NCBI GenBank assembly: GCA_934168305.1
Contig: CAKPNF010000026.1
Location: 1 to 6,015, forward strand
Source: an uncultured Clostridia bacterium
GTDB taxonomy: Bacteria; Bacillota; Clostridia; TANB77; CAG-508
Direction of reading: 5' to 3'
Length of the DNA: 6,015 nt
A program made the translations under genes and the position numbers. Under the pieces are notes generated by a model, which ran no database searches, was not told the origin of the DNA, and was given only the letters and a program-made list of their open reading frames with translations. Below, in pieces: positions 1-5,023 of the stretch (position 1 is its first letter; each line of letters starts with the position of its first letter).

Positions 1-162
1 TATGAAATAAACTTTAAGTATCATAGTGGAGGTACCAAAAGCTTCAACAACATAACCATTCCTTACTGAACTGTAACCTTCATTGAATTGTAAAAAGTTA
101 AAATTATTAAAAATATCTTTACAGAAGTTATTATATGTGGTATAAATAGTTTATTCTATTTA
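1..162. other. Window-edge segment, possible partial gene on either strand
   Basis: Two short open frames run off the left edge, and I cannot decide between them. On the plus strand a frame open from base 1 stops at TGA 67-69 and would be the last 22 residues of a rightward gene, ending in SFNNITIPY. On the minus strand a frame is open from about 162 down to base 1, includes NEGYSSVRNGYVVEAFGTST, and looks protein-like in composition, but it has no start codon until an ATG close to the edge, so it would be a decayed 5' end. Bases 1-90 are richer in G+C than the following 200. The promoter at 118-146 lies inside the minus frame, which mildly favours the plus reading. No family is recognised in either frame. 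Confidence 0.25.
118..146 (+). promoter_or_regulatory. Sigma-A-type promoter with extended -10, no obvious gene
   Basis: TTTACA (118-123, 5 of 6 consensus bases), a 17-nt spacer and TATAAA (141-146, 5 of 6) preceded by TGG, an extended -10 element. Transcription would begin near 153. The next good ribosome-binding site downstream (252-257) has no start codon, so no product can be assigned. It could supply readthrough RNA to the Rpn gene, or be what is left of a deleted gene. A weak 7-bp A+T hairpin (143-162) overlaps the expected transcript start. Confidence 0.45.
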
Positions 163-251
163 GTTCATATAGTAGCTTATTTTTTATAATCAATTAAATT
201 TTATTCAGAATTTAAATCGAAAAAAATCCAAAAAATTAAAATAAAAAAGTT

Positions 252-257
252 AGGAGG
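252..257 (+). promoter_or_regulatory. Orphan Shine-Dalgarno site (AGGAGG)
   Basis: A perfect AGGAGG in the context TTAGGAGGTAAATAAA, with no ATG, GTG or TTG at 5-12 nt. The first ATG downstream is at 320. The nearest TTG (293) is followed by a stop after two codons. The site lies about 100 nt downstream of the predicted start of the promoter at 118-146, as expected for a real leader whose coding sequence has been lost. Chance occurrence is possible. Confidence 0.35.
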
Positions 258-292
258 TAAATAAAATTTTTATATTAACTATAAAATAAATA

Positions 293-321
293 TTGACAAA
301 ATAAGTAACAAATATTATAAT
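293..321 (+). promoter_or_regulatory. Perfect consensus sigma-A promoter of the Rpn gene
   Basis: TTGACA (293-298), exactly 17 nt, then TATAAT (316-321): both hexamers and the spacer match the housekeeping consensus fully. The expected transcription start is about 328-329, which coincides with the ATG at 329-331. A transcript from here would therefore be leaderless for that ATG and would lack the GGGAG at 324-328. Relative to the TTG at 366 the leader would be about 37 nt without a recognisable Shine-Dalgarno site. Confidence 0.75.
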
Positions 322-332
322 GAGGGAGATGA

Positions 333-348
333 AGCAATATAGCAATAT
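333..348 (+). repeat. 8-bp tandem duplication (AGCAATAT x2) upstream of the Rpn frame
   Basis: AGCAATAT occurs twice head to tail (333-340, 341-348), just after ATG 329-331. With two copies the frame from ATG 329 stops at TAA 356-358 after nine codons. With three copies (or any multiple of three) this ATG would join the nuclease frame without a stop and begin MKQYSNIAIFTYKDYLKY. Copy number therefore sets whether this ATG is in frame. Two copies give little substrate for slippage, so this may be a fixed disruption rather than an active switch. Confidence 0.7.
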
Positions 349-365
349 TTACATATAAAGATTAT

Positions 366-1400
366 TTGAAATATAAAAAAATAATTGAAAGAAAAGCAAT
401 TTCAGGAGTGGCAGAAGAATGTGAAGATTATTATTTAGGAAATGTTTCAAAGAAAGAAACAAATATAAATAATGAACATGATAAAATTTTTAGAAAAATA
501 TTGAGTAACAAACAAGAGGTAGCAAATTTTATAAATAAAACATTAAAATTAAAGAAAACAATAAAATCAGAACAATTGGAGAAATATAATAGTAACTTTA
601 TAACAGAAAAGTTACAAAATAGAGAATCAGATGTTATATACAAAATAAAAGGAAAAAAAATATTTATACTAATTGAACATCAAACGAAAATAGATTATAA
701 AATGCCATACAGAATATTAGAATACGAATATAAACTAATAAGAAGTGAAATTGATGATAAAATGCTAAGAACAAAAAAGTATAAAATACCAGCAGTAATA
801 GCTATAGTTCTATATACAGGAAAGCAAAAATGGAATGTAAAAAGATATATAGAAGAAGTTCAAGAAAAATTAGAAGGATATGAAGAAATAAAATTTGCAA
901 AATATGATGTAATTGATGTAAATGATTTTAGTAATGAAGAACTAATACAAGACAAATCATTCTTATCAAAAGCAATGTTAATAGAAAAGGCGAAAAACAA
1001 TGAAGAGATAGTTAGATATTTAGAGGAAATAACAACAGAGATAAATTCAAATGAAGAAATTTATACAAAAGAAATAAAACAGTTATTTAATATAATGATT
1101 GAACAAATATTAAAAATAAAAATAGGAGAAGAAAAAGCAAAAGAATTTAAACAGAATATAAAAAGTGAAGAAGGAGGAGATGTAAAAGTGATGACAGTTT
1201 TTGAAACAATAGAACAAGATAACAAAAGAATATTTAATAATGGAATAAAAACTGGGATTAAAACAGGAATAAAAACTGGAATTAAACAAAGTAAAGTTGA
1301 AATTATAAAAAAAATGCTAAAAGAAAATTTACCAATAGATTTAATATCAAAAGTAACAGGAACATCAAAACAAGAAATAAACAAAATAAAATCTGAATAA
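366..1400 (+). CDS. Rpn-family recombination-promoting nuclease (PD-(D/E)XK), RpnL-like
   Basis: Probable DNA endonuclease of the Rpn/transposase_31 group, 344 residues from TTG. The start HDKIFRKIL (38-46), the core ESDVIYKIKGKKIFILIEHQ (87-106) with likely metal-binding Asp89, Glu104 and Gln106, MPYRILEYEY (113-122) and IVLYTGKQKW (147-156) are hallmarks of the family. A Lys/Glu-rich helical part follows, then a linker, four GIKT-type repeats (293-308) and a helix-turn-helix-like end (IDLISKVTGTSKQEI, 324-338). In E. coli, such proteins promote recA-independent recombination, are toxic and restrict phage, and are inhibited by their own separately translated C-terminal part; a similar small frame is present here at 1191-1400. 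The start is uncertain. TTG 366 has no Shine-Dalgarno site, the open frame extends upstream to 333 without an ATG, and an ATG at 329 is out of frame by one base. The family is secure; whether this full-length product is made is not. Confidence 0.85.
   Translation: MKYKKIIERKAISGVAEECEDYYLGNVSKKETNINNEHDKIFRKILSNKQEVANFINKTLKLKKTIKSEQLEKYNSNFITEKLQNRESDVIYKIKGKKIFILIEHQTKIDYKMPYRILEYEYKLIRSEIDDKMLRTKKYKIPAVIAIVLYTGKQKWNVKRYIEEVQEKLEGYEEIKFAKYDVIDVNDFSNEELIQDKSFLSKAMLIEKAKNNEEIVRYLEEITTEINSNEEIYTKEIKQLFNIMIEQILKIKIGEEKAKEFKQNIKSEEGGDVKVMTVFETIEQDNKRIFNNGIKTGIKTGIKTGIKQSKVEIIKKMLKENLPIDLISKVTGTSKQEINKIKSE
1171..1179 (+). promoter_or_regulatory. Internal Shine-Dalgarno site inside the Rpn gene
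   Basis: AAGGAGGAG lies 8 nt before an in-frame GTG (1188-1190) and 11 nt before an in-frame ATG (1191-1193). It is far stronger than anything ahead of the full-length start, and it sits at the boundary between the nuclease body and the repeat-containing C-terminal part. A Gly-Gly-encoding stretch can produce such a motif by chance, but position and spacing fit a true initiation site. Confidence 0.65.
1191..1400 (+). CDS. Nested small ORF: RpnS-like intragenic antitoxin
   Basis: An in-frame internal reading of the Rpn gene: 69 residues from ATG 1191 (MTVFETIEQDNK...), or 70 from GTG 1188. It comprises a short helical lead, the tandem GIKT repeats and the C-terminal helix-turn-helix-like segment, but no nuclease residues. 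In E. coli Rpn systems the equivalent C-terminal protein (RpnS) is translated separately, dimerises through a helix carrying four-residue repeats, and blocks the toxic full-length protein; the same role is inferred here. Support comes from the perfect upstream Shine-Dalgarno site and the domain boundary. A possible separate transcript is suggested only by TATAAT at 1091-1096, which lacks a good -35, so expression may depend on the main mRNA. Independent translation is a prediction. Confidence 0.6.
   Translation: MTVFETIEQDNKRIFNNGIKTGIKTGIKTGIKQSKVEIIKKMLKENLPIDLISKVTGTSKQEINKIKSE
1242..1289 (+). repeat. Four 12-bp tandem repeats encoding GIKT-GIKT-GIKT-GIKQ
   Basis: Units 1242-1253, 1254-1265, 1266-1277 and 1278-1289. 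Units 1 and 3 are identical (GGAATAAAAACT); units 2 and 4 are close variants (GGGATTAAAACA, GGAATTAAACAA), so the pattern is ABAB, as if a 24-bp block was duplicated. Each unit adds four residues without changing frame. In Rpn families, four-residue repeat number in this helix varies among strains and lies in the dimer interface. Confidence 0.93.
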
Positions 1401-1423
1401 AAATAAAAAACCAACAAATACTA
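1394..1423 (+). promoter_or_regulatory. Candidate sigma-G (forespore) promoter of gpr
   Basis: TGAATA (1394-1399) and AATACTA (1417-1423) separated by 17 nt. The Bacillus sigma-G consensus is approximately TGnATA, 17-18 nt, CATACTA, so the -35 fits fully and the -10 at 6 of 7 bases. The -35 overlaps the end of the Rpn coding sequence, including its TAA stop. The expected start near 1430 gives a leader of about 14 nt with GGAG at its very 5' end. gpr is a forespore gene in Bacillus, which supports the call; A+T-rich DNA makes chance matches possible. Confidence 0.5.
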
Positions 1424-1443
1424 AAAGTAGGAGTTGGTTTTTT
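1405..1443 (+). terminator. Hairpin with U-tract between the Rpn gene and gpr
   Basis: AAAAAACCAAC (1405-1415) is perfectly complementary to GTTGGTTTTTT (1433-1443), an 11-bp stem with a 17-nt loop that ends in a T-run. It would terminate Rpn transcripts 5 nt after their stop codon. Unusually, the T-run abuts the gpr ATG (1444), and the loop contains both the gpr -10 candidate and most of its Shine-Dalgarno site (AGGAG, 1429-1433). A transcript starting near 1430 would lack the left arm and so escape the hairpin. Confidence 0.65.
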
Positions 1444-2400
1444 ATGATAAATAATGAAAGAAACAATTTTAACTTTAGGACAGATTTAGCATCTGAGAGA
1501 CGTGATTTATACAAAAAAGCAAATAGTATAGAAAATGAAATACAGGGAATAGAAAGCGAAAAGGAAGAAATTAATGAAAATATATCAGTTGAAAGAGTAA
1601 AGATTACAAATGAAGAAGGAGAAAAGGCAATAGGAAAGCCACAGGGGAATTATATAACAATAGATATAAAAAAATTGAAAATAGCACAAGATGAAGATAT
1701 AGAAAAATCTGCAGAAATACTATCAAAAGAATTAAAAAAATTAATAGATGCACATATTGACAATCAAGGAGAAATATTAGTAGTAGGGCTTGGAAATATA
1801 TATGTAACACCAGATAGTTTAGGTCCAAAGGTTATAAATGAAATTGAAGTAACAAGGCATATAATAAATTATTTACCACAATATGTAGAAGAAGGAACAA
1901 GAATGGTAAGTGCAATTTCTCCTGGTGTTCTTGGGACAACAGGAATTGAAACATTAGAGATATTAAAAGGAATTGTTGATAACATTCATCCAAAACTTGT
2001 AATTGTAATAGATGCTTTAGCATCAAGAAGCATAGAAAGAATAAGCAGTACCGTTCAAATTTCAGATACAGGAATAGTTCCCGGAGCAGGTGTTGGAAAC
2101 ACTAGAGCGGAATTAAGTCAGTCAACTTTGGGAATACCAGTTATAGCAATTGGAATTCCAACAGTTGTTGAAACAGCGGTGCTTGTAAATGATTCTTTGA
2201 ATCTATTTATTACGAAATTACAAGAAGAAGCAAAATCAAATGAGTATTTAAATCAACTTAAGGAACAAGACAATTATGAGGAAATAAAGGAAGCATTGCT
2301 TCCACAAGATTATAATCTAATTGTTACTCCAAAAGAAATAGATGATTTGATAGAAAATATGAAAGATGTAGTGTCAAAGGGCATTAATTTAAGTATGTAA
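1444..2400 (+). CDS. gpr: GPR endopeptidase (germination protease), zymogen form
   Basis: Aspartic-type protease (MEROPS A25) that degrades small acid-soluble spore proteins early in germination, freeing DNA and supplying amino acids. It is stored in the forespore as a zymogen. Residues 12-18 (RTDLASE) form the SASP-like autoprocessing site near the N-terminus. The catalytic-region signatures are VVGLGNIYVTPDSLGP (113-128) with Asp124, and LVIVIDALASRS (185-196) with Asp190; these correspond, with a constant offset of three, to Asp127 and Asp193 of the B. megaterium enzyme. GVLGTTGIET (161-170), VPGAGVGNTRAEL (212-224) and IPVIAIGIPTVVET (231-244) are also typical. At 318 residues it is shorter than Bacillus GPR (about 370) but complete at both ends. 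The start ATG has AGGAG 10 nt upstream. It is probably monocistronic, from a forespore promoter inside the preceding terminator, and ends at the shared terminator. Confidence 0.96.
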   Translation: MINNERNNFNFRTDLASERRDLYKKANSIENEIQGIESEKEEINENISVERVKITNEEGEKAIGKPQGNYITIDIKKLKIAQDEDIEKSAEILSKELKKLIDAHIDNQGEILVVGLGNIYVTPDSLGPKVINEIEVTRHIINYLPQYVEEGTRMVSAISPGVLGTTGIETLEILKGIVDNIHPKLVIVIDALASRSIERISSTVQISDTGIVPGAGVGNTRAELSQSTLGIPVIAIGIPTVVETAVLVNDSLNLFITKLQEEAKSNEYLNQLKEQDNYEEIKEALLPQDYNLIVTPKEIDDLIENMKDVVSKGINLSM

Positions 2401-2403
2401 AAA

Positions 2404-2439
2404 AAGACCATTATAAAATTATTTTTTTATAATGGTTTT
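2404..2439. terminator. Bidirectional terminator between gpr and ytxC
   Basis: ACCATTATAAAA (2407-2418) pairs perfectly with TTTTATAATGGT (2425-2436), a 12-bp stem with a 6-nt loop, extended by A/T pairs outside. T-rich DNA follows on the plus side (from 2437), and a T-run preceded by one C (2406-2401) follows on the minus side, so it can terminate both converging transcripts. The ytxC stop (2419-2421) is in the loop and its last codons form one arm. Confidence 0.85.
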
Positions 2440-3282
2440 AATTTTATTATTTTTATAAATTTTACAGATATCGCAATCTGTACAGATTTCAGTTCTGTTT
2501 TCAAAAATTAATCCAATAGTATGAATAAATTCGTCAATAACATTATCTATTAAATGAATGTAAATCTTTTTAGGAATAAGAGTAAGTAAACTATTTAAAG
2601 CATAATCATTTGAAGAAAATGTAATATCAGATAAATATTTTGCTTTGAAAATGTCATCAGAAATATTTATGATATTTTTATTTTCATCTAGTAAAATAGA
2701 ATTTTCATTATTATATATTAGATGAACAATTTCACAATTACAATTTTGAGAATTTATATACATTTTCAATAACGAAACAAATTCAAGATATTCTTTTTCG
2801 ATTATAAATGTGTTCACAGCTTCGTCAACAATATTTTCTAGAATCATCATATAATCTTTAATTCTAAAATTTATGAAACCAGTTAAAATAATTGATTTAT
2901 TATTTGTTAAATAGGTTTCAAAATCGCTAATTAAACAATTATATTTTTTATCAAAATAGGTATTAAAATCATCTGTTAAAATGTCAAAACACATTTCTAA
3001 AATTTGTTTTATTTCGGTGGAATTAAAATAAAAATAATTTTTTAATATAATTTTTTTTAAAAAGGATTCTTCTAATTCATCTATTACTAAACAAGATAAA
3101 ATACAGGAAATTTCATGTATGAATTTTTGGTTTTCGTCTCCTCTGTAATGTATAATTATATTTTTATAATTTTTAAAGTTATTATTAGAAATATATATAT
3201 GGTCAAGTTCTATATAATCAAGTTCGTTTAGTAGATAATCTAATAAATTTGAATTATTTGTTTTAATACATATAGATTTCAT
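2419..3282 (-). CDS. ytxC: YtxC-like sporulation protein
   Basis: Member of the YtxC family, sporulation-associated in spore-forming Bacillota; biochemical function unknown. It has 287 residues, close to the family's usual length, with no signal peptide or clear membrane segment. The N-terminal half is divergent; family signatures are TGFINFRIKDYMMILENIVD (134-153), VDEAVNTFIIEKEYLEFVSL (152-171), the HLIYNNENSILLDENKNII segment (187-205) and LTLIPKKIYIHLIDN (233-247). Near the end CTDCDIC (267-273) gives a C-x2-C-x2-C cluster that could bind metal, a typical YtxC ending. The start ATG has AAAGGAG (3295-3289) 6 nt upstream. It is third in the leftward series, 98 nt after the GH57 gene with no obvious terminator between, so readthrough is likely. 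The gap has an A+T-rich -10-like stretch (TATAAT, 3337-3332) without a good -35. Confidence 0.88.
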   Translation of the reverse strand: MKSICIKTNNSNLLDYLLNELDYIELDHIYISNNNFKNYKNIIIHYRGDENQKFIHEISCILSCLVIDELEESFLKKIILKNYFYFNSTEIKQILEMCFDILTDDFNTYFDKKYNCLISDFETYLTNNKSIILTGFINFRIKDYMMILENIVDEAVNTFIIEKEYLEFVSLLKMYINSQNCNCEIVHLIYNNENSILLDENKNIINISDDIFKAKYLSDITFSSNDYALNSLLTLIPKKIYIHLIDNVIDEFIHTIGLIFENRTEICTDCDICKIYKNNKIKTIIKK

Positions 3283-3380
3283 GAAAATCTCCTTTCCTAA
3301 GTATTATCTACTAAATTTTTAAAAGTTATACATTATAATATGCAAATAATTAGAAAAGGAGCTTGTTTACAAATTCAGTT

Positions 3381-4967
3381 TTATTTATAAAGTTTATAAT
3401 CTATATCTGGAAAAACGCAATCTTTTTTAGAAATATCTTTCAAAAAAACTTCATCAATTTCTTCGTTTTTTATTTGATAATACAATTTAGTGAAACGACC
3501 AATATGGTCTTTAATACGTTTCTTTGCATAATCAACCATAGTACCATTTGTAATAATGAATAGCCAATCACTACTTTGAGCAAGTAATAATTCTCTAGCA
3601 CATTGATTTAAAGCTTTTTTCTTTATTCCTTTTGCGTTTGGATATAAATTTGCTAATTCACACATTCTATCACCAGCAACATGCAAATGCTTATGTGCAT
3701 AATCATTTGTTGGATTAAGCCATACTTGGCTATACCCATTTGCACCCCAGCTAGAACGGCAAGGTGAAGCAACTTGTATTTCTGGATATTTATCAATATA
3801 TTCAGATGGTGTAATTAATTTGAAACTACAATCATCATAATATATTTTTTTGAACAAAATATATAGCCAATAAGGTCCTTCATACCACCAATGTCCATAA
3901 AGTTCTGCGTCATAAGGACATAAAATAATAGGAGGTTTGTCCATTAATGGAGCTAAGTCATTTATTTGTTTTGTTCTGCAATCTAAAAAATGACCTGCCT
4001 GTTTTTCGGCTGAATCCATAGCCCATTGTGTATCATAATAATCTTTATTTTCAGTTTTTCCAGTAATTCTATAATATTTAATACCAGTATGAACTCTAAC
4101 ACCATTATGTGCAATGTATGGTTTTATATAATCATAATCAGCTTCATAACCAATATCACGATAAAATTCTCTATAATTAAAGTCACCAGGATATCCATCA
4201 ATTGAACTCCAAACTTGTTGTGAAGATTCTATATCTCGGCCAAAAGCAACAATTCCTTCTGGAGATACGATAGGTGAAAAAGTTCCGTAAATAGGAGTAG
4301 GGTTGGCATAAAGAATACCATGTGATTCTGTGATAATATATTCAATTCCAAATTCTTTTAAATATTTATCAGCTTCTGGGACATAGCCACATTCAGGAAG
4401 CCAAATTCCACGTGGTTTTTTTCCAAAATATCTTTCATAAGTTTGAACTCCAACTGCGATTTGAGCTTTAACAGTTTTTTCATTAACATATAAAATTGGA
4501 AAATATCCATGTGTTGCACCACATGTGATTATTTCTAAAACTCCAATATCTTGAAAATGTTTAAATTGGCTAATTAAATCACGATTGTAAACATCTTTAA
4601 ATAAATGCAAATCATTAGAATATCTGTCAAGATAATAATGAGATAATTTATTTAAACGTTCATTATTTGATGTTCTGATAACTTCTTTTTCAGAAAGTTC
4701 AATCATTTTTTTTAGATATTTAATATATTTTCTTTGTAGTAATTTGTTATCTAACATTGAAAGAAGAGGTGGAGTCATAGACATTGTAATTCTAAAATCA
4801 ACCCCTTCGTCAACTAATTTTTTAAAATTTGTAAGTAATGGTATATATGTTTCAGAAATTGCTTCATATAACCATGATTCTTCTAAATAATCATCACTTT
4901 CTGGGTGATGTATAAATGGAAGATGTGCGTGTAATACAAAACTTACGTAACCTTTTTTTTCTTGCAT
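3381..4967 (-). CDS. GH57 glycoside hydrolase, probable 1,4-alpha-glucan branching enzyme
   Basis: Cytoplasmic family GH57 protein, predicted to cut alpha-1,4-glucan chains and re-attach them by alpha-1,6 links in glycogen-like storage polymer. It has 528 residues, matching the 520-530-residue bacterial GH57 branching enzymes. All five GH57 regions are visible: HAHLPF (13-18); GATHGYFP (150-157); GIWLPECGY (187-195) with the presumed nucleophile Glu192; YDAELYGHWWYEGP (352-365) with the presumed acid/base Asp353; and SSWGANGYSQVWLN (405-418) with two Trp residues of the acceptor site. The C-terminal helical DUF1957-type domain follows (LLAQSSDWLFIITNGT, 461-476; RIKDHIGRF, 484-492). I chose ATG 4967 because AAAGGGAG (4982-4975) lies 7 nt before it; the longer in-frame start, TTG 4985, would place that site inside the gene. 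It follows the DUF4912 gene by 54 nt with a hairpin between. Some family members are hydrolases with little branching activity, so the exact reaction is less certain than the family. Confidence 0.92.
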   Translation of the reverse strand: MQEKKGYVSFVLHAHLPFIHHPESDDYLEESWLYEAISETYIPLLTNFKKLVDEGVDFRITMSMTPPLLSMLDNKLLQRKYIKYLKKMIELSEKEVIRTSNNERLNKLSHYYLDRYSNDLHLFKDVYNRDLISQFKHFQDIGVLEIITCGATHGYFPILYVNEKTVKAQIAVGVQTYERYFGKKPRGIWLPECGYVPEADKYLKEFGIEYIITESHGILYANPTPIYGTFSPIVSPEGIVAFGRDIESSQQVWSSIDGYPGDFNYREFYRDIGYEADYDYIKPYIAHNGVRVHTGIKYYRITGKTENKDYYDTQWAMDSAEKQAGHFLDCRTKQINDLAPLMDKPPIILCPYDAELYGHWWYEGPYWLYILFKKIYYDDCSFKLITPSEYIDKYPEIQVASPCRSSWGANGYSQVWLNPTNDYAHKHLHVAGDRMCELANLYPNAKGIKKKALNQCARELLLAQSSDWLFIITNGTMVDYAKKRIKDHIGRFTKLYYQIKNEEIDEVFLKDISKKDCVFPDIDYKLYK

Positions 4968-4983
4968 ATAATTTCTCCCTTTC

Positions 4984-5023
4984 AAAATTGGTTCAGAAAG
5001 GATGTCTTTTTTGAACCAATTTT
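4984..5023 (-). promoter_or_regulatory. Intercistronic hairpin between the DUF4912 and GH57 genes
   Basis: TGAACCAATTTT (5012-5023 on plus) is the exact complement of AAAATTGGTTCA (4984-4995), a 12-bp stem. On the transcribed strand a further inner stem (AAAG/CTTT) leaves a small loop. It begins within the DUF4912 stop codon and ends just before the GH57 Shine-Dalgarno site (4982-4975). No T-run follows beyond the four bases within the stem, so it is a weak terminator at best and more likely an mRNA stability or processing element, or an attenuating structure setting the ratio of the two proteins. Confidence 0.7.

Noticed and set aside
1..66. RNGY in the left-edge minus frame, weakly reminiscent of Mutator/IS256-type transposases
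   Set aside because: Spacing to the following glycine does not fit the transposase motif and no terminal inverted repeats are visible; a four-residue match is not evidence.
320..358. Tiny frame from ATG 320 (or 329) to TAA 356-358 as a leader peptide gene
   Set aside because: Only 9-12 codons, no usable Shine-Dalgarno spacing and no attenuator hairpin after it; better explained as the displaced N-terminus of the Rpn frame.
1091..1096. TATAAT inside the Rpn gene as an internal promoter for the small C-terminal product
   Set aside because: No acceptable -35 at 16-18 nt and no extended -10; kept only as a weak possibility in the nested gene entry.
1061..1417. Minus-strand open frame opposite the 3' part of the Rpn gene
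   Set aside because: Composition is that of an antisense shadow (Phe, Ile, Ser-rich), with no ribosome-binding support; the plus gene is recognisable.
3332..3350. CATATTATA on the minus strand as a sigma-K or sigma-E promoter for ytxC
   Set aside because: The -10 resembles the sigma-K pattern, but no matching -35 (AC at 16-17 nt) or sigma-E -35 is present, and A+T-rich spacers yield such matches often.
4953..4960. Run of eight T (A8 in codons 3-6 of the GH57 gene) as a programmed frameshift or phase-variable tract
   Set aside because: The frame is intact, and no alternative frame of interest or downstream stimulatory structure was seen; A-runs are common in this genome.
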